DNA of 64,000 nucleotides. Origin: Azospirillum lipoferum. Lineage in GTDB: Bacteria > Pseudomonadota > Alphaproteobacteria > Azospirillales > Azospirillaceae. Positions 43,311-50,133 of this stretch are shown piece by piece. The notes beneath the pieces were generated by a model. The model did not search any database. It was not told where the DNA came from and was given only the letters and a program-made list of their open reading frames with translations. The position numbers were made by a program, and so were the translations under genes. The stretch's first letter is position 1, and the number at the start of each line of letters is the position of its first letter. The DNA is taken from assembly GCF_024170005.1 (NCBI RefSeq), contig NZ_JALJXJ010000014.1, forward strand, positions 124,001-188,000, read 5' to 3'.

Positions 43311-44345
43311 ATGGTAGAATTTGCTGGGATCGAGTTCTGTGGGAAGTCGTTGGCGGCCGGGACGTTCCTGATCGCAGCGGCGGCGATGCCGGCCATGGCC
43401 CAGGCCGGAAGCGTGACGGTCTACACGGCGCTGGAAGAGGATGAGATCGCCGATTACGTGGCGGCGGCGAAGAAGGATCTGCCGGACATCGACCTGAAGG
43501 TGCTCCGCCTGTCCACCGGCGATCTCGGCGCCCGCATGCTGGCGGAGGCCGCCAATCCGCAGCATGACGTGATCTGGGGCTGGGCCGTCACCAACATGCT
43601 GGATCCGCGGGTGATGGCGCTGGTGGAACCCTATGCCGCCAAGGGTGGGGACGCGCTGCCGGCGGCCTACAAGGATGCCGGCGGGCGCTGGTTCGCCGCC
43701 ACCGGCTACATGGCGGCCTTCTGCGTCAACACCGAACTGCTGAAGGCGAAGAACCTGCCGGTTCCCGCCTCCTGGAAGGACCTCGCCAACCCGGTCTACA
43801 AGGGCGAGGTGGTGATGCCGAACCCGGTGTCGTCGGGCACCGGCTACCTCCAGATCGCCGCGATCCTGCAAGGCCAGGGCAACGAGAAGGGCTGGCAGTT
43901 CCTGAAGACGCTCGACGGAAACGTCGCCCAATACATCAAGTCCGGCTCCAAACCCTGCAAGTCGGCCCGCTCGGGCGAATACGCCATCGGCACCTCTCTC
44001 GCCTTCGCCGCCATCAAGTCGGTGGAGGAGGGCTTCCCGATCAAGATGGTCATTCCGACCGACGGCGCCGGCTATGAGCTGGAGGCGTCGGCCCTGATGA
44101 AGACCTCGAAGAACAAGACCGACGCCAAGCGCTTCCTCGACTGGACCCTGTCGCCGGCAGCCGCGACGCTCTACACCAAATACAAGGAGATCGTGACGAT
44201 CCCCGGCGCCCCGGTCGCCAAGGCGGCTCAGGAGGCCGGCCTGCCGGCCGATCTCCAGAAGGTGCTCTACCCGATGGACTTCGCCAAATCCGCGACGGAA
44301 CGCGACGCCATCCTCCAGACCTGGCAGGGCAGCATCGGCCGGTAA
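43311..44345 (+). CDS. ABC transporter periplasmic binding protein, 2-aminoethylphosphonate/iron type
   Basis: A 344-residue secreted binding protein. Its signal peptide ends near residue 32 (AAAAMPAMAQA). The mature protein (GSVTVYTALEEDEIADYVAA; WGWAVTNMLDP; NPVSSGTGYLQIAAILQGQG) belongs to the ferric-ion-like binding proteins and most resembles those named PhnS-type for 2-aminoethylphosphonate. AGGGGA precedes the ATG. It heads an operon with ATPase, double permease and DeoR regulator. No phosphonate-degrading genes (phnW, phnX, phnA) are in the window, so the real substrate could be another phosphorylated or polyol compound. Confidence 0.85.
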   Translation: MVEFAGIEFCGKSLAAGTFLIAAAAMPAMAQAGSVTVYTALEEDEIADYVAAAKKDLPDIDLKVLRLSTGDLGARMLAEAANPQHDVIWGWAVTNMLDPRVMALVEPYAAKGGDALPAAYKDAGGRWFAATGYMAAFCVNTELLKAKNLPVPASWKDLANPVYKGEVVMPNPVSSGTGYLQIAAILQGQGNEKGWQFLKTLDGNVAQYIKSGSKPCKSARSGEYAIGTSLAFAAIKSVEEGFPIKMVIPTDGAGYELEASALMKTSKNKTDAKRFLDWTLSPAAATLYTKYKEIVTIPGAPVAKAAQEAGLPADLQKVLYPMDFAKSATERDAILQTWQGSIGR

Positions 44346-44416
44346 GGCCGGCGGCGTCCGCGTCCCCCGCTTCCGGCCTTTCCGTCGGGATGCGGGGGCA
44401 CCGGCGCCTTTTTTTT
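44344..44416 (+). terminator. Intercistronic hairpins with a U8 run
   Basis: Between the binding-protein and ATPase genes, AAGGCCGG (44344-44351) can pair with CCGGCCTT (44373-44380), and CCCCCGC (44364-44370) can pair with GCGGGGG (44392-44398). The two pairings interleave, so they compete or form a pseudoknot. Eight T residues follow at 44409-44416. A partial terminator that raises binding-protein output over the membrane components is plausible. Confidence 0.45.
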
Positions 44417-44462
44417 CCCCGCGTCCCGCCCCTCTCCCTTTCCCGTTCCAGATGGCCGCGCC

Positions 44463-45470
44463 ATGGATTTGCAGATCAAGAATCTCCTGAAGACCTTCGA
44501 CGGCTTCGTCGCTCTCGACCGCATCACCCTGAACGTGGAGGAACGGGAATTCGTCTGCCTGCTGGGGCCGAGCGGTTGCGGCAAGACGACCCTGCTGCGC
44601 ATCATCGCCGGGCTGATGCCCTATGACGCCGGCGAGCTGCTGATGGGCGGACGGGACCTGGGCGCCATCCCGGCACGCGACCGTGGCTTCGGCATCGTCT
44701 TCCAGTCCTATTCACTGTTCCCCAACATGACGGTGGCGCAGAACATCGGCTACGGCCTGAAAATCCGCAAGGCGCCGCGCGACCGCATCGCGGCGCGGGT
44801 CGGCGAGCTTCTCGACCTCATCAAGCTGCCGAAGGTCGCCGACCGCTACCCGTGGCAACTGTCCGGCGGACAGCAGCAGCGGGTGGCGCTCGCCCGCGCG
44901 CTGGCCGTCGATCCGTCGCTGATCCTGCTGGACGAGCCACTGTCGGCACTGGACGCCCGCGTGCGCGCCGACCTGCGGACGGAGATCCGCGACGTGCAGC
45001 GCCGGCTCGGCATTCCCACCATCATGGTCACCCACGACCAGGAGGAGGCGCTGACGCTGGCCGACAAGGTGGTCTGCATGAACCACGGCCTGATCGAGCA
45101 GGTGGGCACGCCGCAGGACCTGTATCTGCGCCCGCGCACCCGCTTCGTCGCCGACTTCATGGGCAGCAGCAACCTGCTGCCGACGGCCTGGGTGCGCGAG
45201 ACGATGCCCCACCTGATGCCCGGCCGCCCGGACGGCGCGGAAAGCGCCTTCGAGGCCTGCGTGCGGCCGGAACGGATCGCCGTCACCCCCGCACCGGATG
45301 CCGAAGGGCGGGTAATCGACCTGACCTTCCTCGGCAACATCCGCCGGCTGCGCCTGTCCTGGCGGGGCCGGGAACTGCTGGCCGAAACCAACCGGGATCC
45401 GGGGGTGGAGCCGGGTGCGGCGGTCGATGTCTCGGTGGCGGCCGACGCCTGCGCCTGGGTGCGGGCATGA
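44463..45470 (+). CDS. ABC transporter ATP-binding protein, 2-aminoethylphosphonate/iron/polyamine type
   Basis: A 335-residue importer ATPase. Walker A is GPSGCGKT at 35-42, the Q-loop lies in IVFQSYSLFPNMTVAQNI, the ABC signature is LSGGQQQRVALARAL, Walker B and D-loop ILLDEPLSALDARVR, and the switch His is in VTHDQEEAL. A TOBE-like regulatory domain follows residue 240 (VRPERIAV, LRLSWRGRELLA). It overlaps the permease start by ATGA, so the two are translationally coupled. Its form matches PhnT/PotA/FbpC-type ATPases. Confidence 0.93.
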   Translation: MDLQIKNLLKTFDGFVALDRITLNVEEREFVCLLGPSGCGKTTLLRIIAGLMPYDAGELLMGGRDLGAIPARDRGFGIVFQSYSLFPNMTVAQNIGYGLKIRKAPRDRIAARVGELLDLIKLPKVADRYPWQLSGGQQQRVALARALAVDPSLILLDEPLSALDARVRADLRTEIRDVQRRLGIPTIMVTHDQEEALTLADKVVCMNHGLIEQVGTPQDLYLRPRTRFVADFMGSSNLLPTAWVRETMPHLMPGRPDGAESAFEACVRPERIAVTPAPDAEGRVIDLTFLGNIRRLRLSWRGRELLAETNRDPGVEPGAAVDVSVAADACAWVRA

Positions 45471-47155
45471 CGGCCCCGTCCCTGACCCTGACGGACAAGG
45501 CCCGCCCCCGCCGCGCCAGCCGCCCTTTGGACGAACGATTGCTGTTCGGCGCCTGCGTGCTGGTGCCGGTGGTGGCGCTGGTCCTGTTCTTCCTGCTGCC
45601 GCTGGCCACCATCGTCTGGCGCAGTTTCACCGAAGAGGCCGGCGGCATCGGCGTCGCCAATTACCTGGCCTTGTTCCGCACGCCGGGCATCCTGCGCGCG
45701 ACCGGCAACAGCCTGCTGGTCGGCACGGCGACAACAGCGGTCTGCCTCGTGCTGGGCTTCGCGGTCGCCTATGCGGCGCAGCGCACGCGCGTTTCCGGCA
45801 AACGTTTCGTCGCGGCGGCCCTGTCGCTGCCGCTGCTGGCGCCCTCGCTGGTGCTCGGCCTCGGCCTGATCTTCCTGCTGGGACGCAACGGGCTGGTCAG
45901 CAACCTGCTGGGCATCCGGCTGAACATCTACGGCTTTCCGGGGCTGCTGATCGCCAACGTGCTCTACGCGCTGCCGCAGGCGGTGCTGATCATCCAGGCG
46001 GCGCTGCGCCAGTCGGACGCCCGCTATTACGACGCGGCGGAGGTGATGGGGGCGACGCGGCTGCAGCAATTCCTCGGCATCACTCTGCCCAACGTCAGGT
46101 TCGGCCTGCTCAGCGCCGGCTTCGTGGTCTTCACCGTGACCATCACCGACTTCGGCAATGCCGTGACCATCGGCGGCGATTTCTCCGTGCTGGCGACCGA
46201 GATCTACAATCAGGTCACCGGCCAGATGAAATTCGGCATCGGCGCCGCGGTGGGCATCCTGCTGCTGCTGCCCACCGGCATCGCCGTCTACATCGAGCGG
46301 GTCGCCGCCCAGCGCCAGTTCGGCACCGCCTCGGAAAGCGCGCTGCCGCCGGTCCCCGACCGCCTGCCGATGCGCGACATCCCGCTGTTCCTCGTCACCA
46401 TGACGCTGGCCCTGTCGATCACTGCGGTGGTGGCGACGGTGGTCTTCGCCAGCGTCGTCCGGCTCTGGCCCTACCGGCTCGACTTCACCACGAAACATTA
46501 TTCGATCACGCTCAGCGGCGGTTACGATCCGCTGTGGACCTCGCTCGGCGTGTCGGCGGCGACGGCGGGGATCGGCACCGTGCTGCTGTTCGCCCTGGTG
46601 CTCGGCCTGCGGCGGATGCCGCCCGGACTAGCGAAGGCGGTCTATCTGCTGGCCGTGCTGCCGGTCGGCGTGCCGGGGCTGGTGCTGGGCCTGTCCTACA
46701 TCTTCGCCTTCAACCTTGCGGGAACGCCGCTGCACATGCTGTATGGAACGGCGCTTCTGCTGGCGCTGTGCAATTTCTACCACTACCACACGCAGGGCTT
46801 CCTCACGATGGTCACCGGAATGCGCGCCGTGCCGGCGGCGCTGGAGGAAGCAGCGGGCTGCCTGGGCGGCGGCGTCCTGCGGGTGCTGGGCGACGTGGTG
46901 GTGCCGGTGATGATCCCCACCCTGCTGTCGGTCTTCTTCTTCCTGTTCATGCGCTCCATGGTCACGCTGTCGGCGATCATCTTCCTTGTCTCGCCCTCCA
47001 CCAACCTCGCCGCGGTGACGGTGATGCGGCTGGACGAGGCGGGGTTCGTGTCGCAGGCGGCGGCCTTCTCCACCTGCATCATGGCGGCCGTGGCGGCGGC
47101 GGCGCTGGCCATGCGCGGCGCCCTGGCGCTCGCCGGCCGGCGGAAGGCGGCCTGA
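45467..47155 (+). CDS. ABC transporter permease, fused two-domain type
   Basis: A 562-residue permease with about twelve membrane segments. It is a tandem fusion of two transmembrane permease units, as in FbpB and PhnU-like proteins. Each half has an EAA coupling loop: YYDAAEVMGATRLQQFLGIT in the first and LEEAAGCLGGGVLRVLGDVV in the second. The start codon overlaps the ATPase stop by four bases. With the preceding binding protein and ATPase it makes a complete importer, since a single fused permease replaces the usual pair. Confidence 0.92.
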   Translation: MTAPSLTLTDKARPRRASRPLDERLLFGACVLVPVVALVLFFLLPLATIVWRSFTEEAGGIGVANYLALFRTPGILRATGNSLLVGTATTAVCLVLGFAVAYAAQRTRVSGKRFVAAALSLPLLAPSLVLGLGLIFLLGRNGLVSNLLGIRLNIYGFPGLLIANVLYALPQAVLIIQAALRQSDARYYDAAEVMGATRLQQFLGITLPNVRFGLLSAGFVVFTVTITDFGNAVTIGGDFSVLATEIYNQVTGQMKFGIGAAVGILLLLPTGIAVYIERVAAQRQFGTASESALPPVPDRLPMRDIPLFLVTMTLALSITAVVATVVFASVVRLWPYRLDFTTKHYSITLSGGYDPLWTSLGVSAATAGIGTVLLFALVLGLRRMPPGLAKAVYLLAVLPVGVPGLVLGLSYIFAFNLAGTPLHMLYGTALLLALCNFYHYHTQGFLTMVTGMRAVPAALEEAAGCLGGGVLRVLGDVVVPVMIPTLLSVFFFLFMRSMVTLSAIIFLVSPSTNLAAVTVMRLDEAGFVSQAAAFSTCIMAAVAAAALAMRGALALAGRRKAA

Positions 47156-47158
47156 CCG

Positions 47159-47920
47159 ATGCTCCAGGAGGAACGCCACCAGCGGATCCGCGCCCTTCTG
47201 GCGGCGGCGCACCGGATCTCCACCGACCGGATCGCCGGGGATCTCGGCGTGTCGCGCGAGACGGTGCGGCGCGACATCATGGAGCTGGAAGCGCGCGGCG
47301 AGTTGCGCCGCGTCCATGGCGGGGTCGTCGCCCTGGGTCCGGAGCCGGAACCGCCCATCGCCGTGCGCAGCCAGGTCCGCCAGAAGGAAAAGCGGGCCAT
47401 CGCCAAGGCGGCGGCCCGTCTGGTCGCGCCGGGCCAGACCCTGTTCCTCGATTTCGGCAGCACGGTGTCGGCCCTGGCCGAGGAACTGGCGAGCCTGCCC
47501 GGCCTGACCGTGATCACCAACTCCTTCGACGTGGCGCAGATCGTCGCCAACCAGAACCGCAGCCGGGCGGTTCTGCTCGGCGGCCGGGTGGACGAGGGGA
47601 TCCCCGCGACCTTCGGCGAAGGCACCATCGCCGAAATCCACCGCTACCGTGCCGACATGGCGCTGCTGTCGCCGGTGGCGCTGCACCCGCGCTACGGCGC
47701 CACCAGCTTCGACCCGCGCGAGGCGGAGGTGGCCCGCGCCATGGTCGGCAACGCCGGCCGCGCGGTGATCCTGGCCGACCACAGCAAGATCGGCCAGACC
47801 AGCCGGGTCAGCTTCTGCCCGGTCGGCGGCATCGACACGCTGGTCACCGACGGCCGGTCCCGCGAGTTGCCGGAACTGGCCGCCCTGGCCGCGGCGGTGC
47901 CGGATGTCATCTTCGGTTGA
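47159..47920 (+). CDS. DeoR-family transcriptional regulator
   Basis: A 253-residue DeoR regulator. The N-terminal helix-turn-helix (ERHQRIRALLAAAHRISTDR; LGVSRETVRRDIMELEARGE) is followed by the RRVHGGVV linker and a C-terminal sugar-phosphate-isomerase-like effector domain (FGSTVSALAEEL, VITNSFDVAQI, ILADHSKIGQ). DeoR proteins usually sense phosphorylated sugars or polyols. It begins 3 nt after the permease stop, so it belongs to the importer operon and probably represses it. A DeoR regulator suggests that the imported ligand is, or becomes, a sugar- or polyol-phosphate. Confidence 0.93.
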   Translation: MLQEERHQRIRALLAAAHRISTDRIAGDLGVSRETVRRDIMELEARGELRRVHGGVVALGPEPEPPIAVRSQVRQKEKRAIAKAAARLVAPGQTLFLDFGSTVSALAEELASLPGLTVITNSFDVAQIVANQNRSRAVLLGGRVDEGIPATFGEGTIAEIHRYRADMALLSPVALHPRYGATSFDPREAEVARAMVGNAGRAVILADHSKIGQTSRVSFCPVGGIDTLVTDGRSRELPELAALAAAVPDVIFG

Positions 47921-48081
47921 ACGGCGTTACCGGCCGAACGGACGGGCGAATGCGGCATCTTCCCACCATGGCGATGTTCTGTTAGCTAGAGCGGTTTCTC
48001 GGGGCGCTCGCATTCACGCGGGGCCGGCTCCGGTCATCAGCGCCCGTATTGCCGCGGGTCCGCTCTCGGAGGATCATCACC

Positions 48082-48549
48082 ATGCTCTGGCTCGCCGCCT
48101 ATATCGGCAGCATTCTTGCCATCAACTTCGCCTTCAGCCTGTATCCGCACCTGGATCTGGTCTGGTCCTGCTGGGCCGGCCTGATCTTCATCCTGCGCGA
48201 CATGGTGCAGGTGCGCTTCGGCCATTGGGCGCTCGCCGCCATGCTGGGCGGCACCGTGCTGTCCTATCTGCTGACCGATCCCTTCGTCGCCACCGCCAGC
48301 GTCGTCGCCTTCGCCGTGTCGGAGATGATCGACTGGGCAGTCTTCACCATCACCCGCCGTCCGCTCCGCGACCGGCTGTGGATCAGCGCCGCCCTGTCCG
48401 TGCCGGTCGACACCGCCATCTTCTTCGGCATGCTGGACGTCTGGGACCCCGCCGTCTGGGCCGCCAGCTTCGCCTCGAAGCTGCTGGGCGTCTCGGCGGT
48501 CTGGCTGCTGATGCGCGCGCGCGACGGGCGGATGGCAGTCGCGGCTTAA
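48082..48549 (+). CDS. VUT-family (YhhQ-like) membrane transporter
   Basis: A 155-residue membrane protein with about five hydrophobic helices. LAAYIGSILAINFAFSLYPH at the N-terminus, LIFILRDMVQVRFGHWAL, SVVAFAVSEMIDWAVFTITR and a C-terminal SKLLGVSAVW are typical of the YhhQ/VUT family. E. coli YhhQ imports queuosine precursors (preQ0/preQ1). It is shorter than E. coli YhhQ. A strong GGAGG precedes the ATG. The 161 bp upstream contain GTTAGCTAGAGC, but I could not fold a convincing preQ1 riboswitch. Confidence 0.82.
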   Translation: MLWLAAYIGSILAINFAFSLYPHLDLVWSCWAGLIFILRDMVQVRFGHWALAAMLGGTVLSYLLTDPFVATASVVAFAVSEMIDWAVFTITRRPLRDRLWISAALSVPVDTAIFFGMLDVWDPAVWAASFASKLLGVSAVWLLMRARDGRMAVAA

Positions 48550-48576
48550 AGCAAGCCCCAGGTTCCGCTGCCCTCT

Positions 48577-48607
48577 CCCTCCCCGGTCAGGCCGCCGAGG
48601 GGGAGGG
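48577..48607. terminator. Bidirectional hairpin between convergent genes
   Basis: CCCTCCCC (48577-48584) pairs with GGGGAGGG (48600-48607), with GCCGCC/GGCGGC pairing as an alternative nearby. It lies between the stops of the VUT transporter and the anti-sigma factor. No U-run. Confidence 0.5.
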
Positions 48608-48619
48608 CGGCGCGCACCC

Positions 48620-49294
48620 TCAGAACCTCTTCACGAACCGGTTGAACAGCCGCCCCAGCGGTCCGGTCATCCGCAGCCCGCCAATGGTGGTGGCGAGGCA
48701 CAGGCAGCCTTCCGGGTCGGACACCGGGCGATGGACCAGCGACGGGTCGCCGATGGCGATGTCGCCGGGCAGGAAGGCGCCGAACTCGTCGGAGAAGCCG
48801 CCCTCCAGCACCACGGTCAGTTCGATGCCGCCATGGGTGTGCTTCGGCACGCCGACCCCGCCCTTCATGCGGATCAGCCGGGTGGTCCCCTCCGGACCGG
48901 ACAGCAGATCCAGGCTGCGCATGCCCGGTTGCAGGAACCGCCAGCCGCCCTCTCCGATCCGCCCGTCACGGTCCAGCCGTCCGCGCAGATAGCTGCGCAA
49001 GGGTTCCGGATAGCGCGACCGCTCCGCCGACGGCCTCAAAGCGGGACGGCAAGGCGCCGGCCGTTCATGGTCCAGGCGGGCCATCAACGCTTCCAGGCAG
49101 CCGGCGGACAGCGGTTCCGGCTCCAGATCGTCGAGCAGGGCGCCGCCGATCGCCTCCATCTCCGTCACCGCATGGCGGCAGGCCGGGCAGAAGGCCATGT
49201 GAGTGGCGACGGCCAGCGACGCGCCCTCGCACAGGGCGCCGCCGGCATAATCGATCAGCAGGGTGTCGCCGGGGTGGTGACTCGGCCGGTTCAT
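48620..49294 (-). CDS. chrR: ChrR-type zinc anti-sigma factor with cupin domain
   Basis: A 224-residue anti-sigma factor. The N-terminal zinc domain has H6/H7 and His32-x3-Cys36-x2-Cys39 (ATHMAFCPAC), matching the ligands of Rhodobacter sphaeroides ChrR. The C-terminal cupin (about 115-215) contains GVPKHTHGGIELTVVLEGG, the metal-binding His/Glu set needed in ChrR for the singlet-oxygen response. The ATG at 49294 has GAGG upstream and gives the family-like start MNRPSHHPGDTLL; an ATG at 49315 overlapping the sigma gene is the alternative. It binds and silences the upstream-encoded sigma factor until singlet oxygen or a related stress releases it. Confidence 0.93.
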   Translation of the reverse strand: MNRPSHHPGDTLLIDYAGGALCEGASLAVATHMAFCPACRHAVTEMEAIGGALLDDLEPEPLSAGCLEALMARLDHERPAPCRPALRPSAERSRYPEPLRSYLRGRLDRDGRIGEGGWRFLQPGMRSLDLLSGPEGTTRLIRMKGGVGVPKHTHGGIELTVVLEGGFSDEFGAFLPGDIAIGDPSLVHRPVSDPEGCLCLATTIGGLRMTGPLGRLFNRFVKRF

Positions 49295-49304
49295 CGGAAA
49301 TGCC

Positions 49305-49880
49305 TCATCCGACATCCTTCAGCGACCGGCGCAGGCGTTCCATCGCCAGACGCAGGCGCGATTTGACGGTGCCGAGCGGGATGCCGTGCTCCGCGGAAAT
49401 GACGCTGTGCGGCTTGTCCTCGAAGTAAGCCATACGCAGAAGTTCGGCCTGCTCCGGCGGCAGATCCTTCAATGCGGCGCGCAGGCGCCCACTGCTTTCC
49501 TTCGCCTCGATCCGGCGGTCGGCGGCCTCCTCCGGTTCGGGCACCAGGGCGGGATCGTCGGGGTCGATCTCCGGCCGCTGTTCGCGGCGCAACACATCGA
49601 TTCGCTTGTTGCGGGCGATGGTGAACACCCAGGTTCCGGCCGAGGCGTGGATCGGATCATAGGTTTCGGCACGACGCCAGACCAACAGCATGACCTCCTG
49701 AACAAGCTCTTCCGCCGCACCGGAATCGCATCCCAACCGACGCAGATACGTCTTCAGCCGCGGCGCGAAGTGGCCGAACAGCACCCCGAAGGCTTGGCGG
49801 TTCCGCTCGCGCCCGACGGCGACGAGCAGGTCTTCCAGGCTGGGGTTCATGTCGGCCGCGGGGGTGTGCTGGTCCTGCAT
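49305..49880 (-). CDS. rpoE: ECF RNA polymerase sigma factor, RpoE/ChrR (ECF11-like) type
   Basis: A 191-residue sigma factor. Region 2 (FGVLFGHFAPRLKTYLRRLG; TWVFTIARNKRIDVLRRE) and region 4 (LPPEQAELLRMAYFEDKPHS; IPLGTVKSRLRLAMERLRRS) are complete. Pairing with a ChrR anti-sigma gene marks it as the singlet-oxygen type that in Rhodobacter turns on photolyase, quinone and lipid-repair genes. Start choice is uncertain: ATGs at 49880, 49901 and 49850 are in frame and none has a strong ribosome site; 49880 precedes the sigma domain by a short linker. The two genes are adjacent with a 10-bp gap or slight overlap. Confidence 0.92.
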   Translation of the reverse strand: MQDQHTPAADMNPSLEDLLVAVGRERNRQAFGVLFGHFAPRLKTYLRRLGCDSGAAEELVQEVMLLVWRRAETYDPIHASAGTWVFTIARNKRIDVLRREQRPEIDPDDPALVPEPEEAADRRIEAKESSGRLRAALKDLPPEQAELLRMAYFEDKPHSVISAEHGIPLGTVKSRLRLAMERLRRSLKDVG

Positions 49881-49999
49881 AGGCCCATTCAAGGGGAACA
49901 TCGGCCGCCGCACAAGCCAGGGATGGCACCCATTCCCGGAATTCGCGGCAGTCTGCCCATTTTCAAGGCCCCTGCGTCAATCCTGCATCCCGCGAGCTT

Positions 50000-50028
50000 T
50001 CACGCCGGACTGCCCTCACGCCGGACTG
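50000..50028. repeat. Direct repeat upstream of the ECF sigma gene
   Basis: TCACGCCGGACTG occurs at 50000-50012 and again at 50016-50028 (period 16 bp), 120-150 bp upstream of the sigma factor gene and near the 3' end of the MoeA fusion gene. It is a possible regulator-binding site; nothing else in the 219-bp gap is recognised. Confidence 0.6.
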
Positions 50029-50133
50029 TATGTCGCATCGTGACCTTCGATACGCAACCGCCCGACCGTTGGATCACGAAAAAACCCGCCCCGCGGCATT
50101 TTGTTCGGATTTGCCGAAGAGTTTGGTCAGACT

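Noticed and set aside
45415..47985. An 856-codon plus-strand frame overlapping the ABC permease and DeoR genes
   Set aside because: It is the shifted frame of two well-supported genes and has no motif of its own.
47921..48081. preQ1 riboswitch before the VUT transporter
   Set aside because: GTTAGCTAGAGC is suggestive, but the conserved hairpin plus A-rich tail that forms the preQ1 aptamer cannot be built here.
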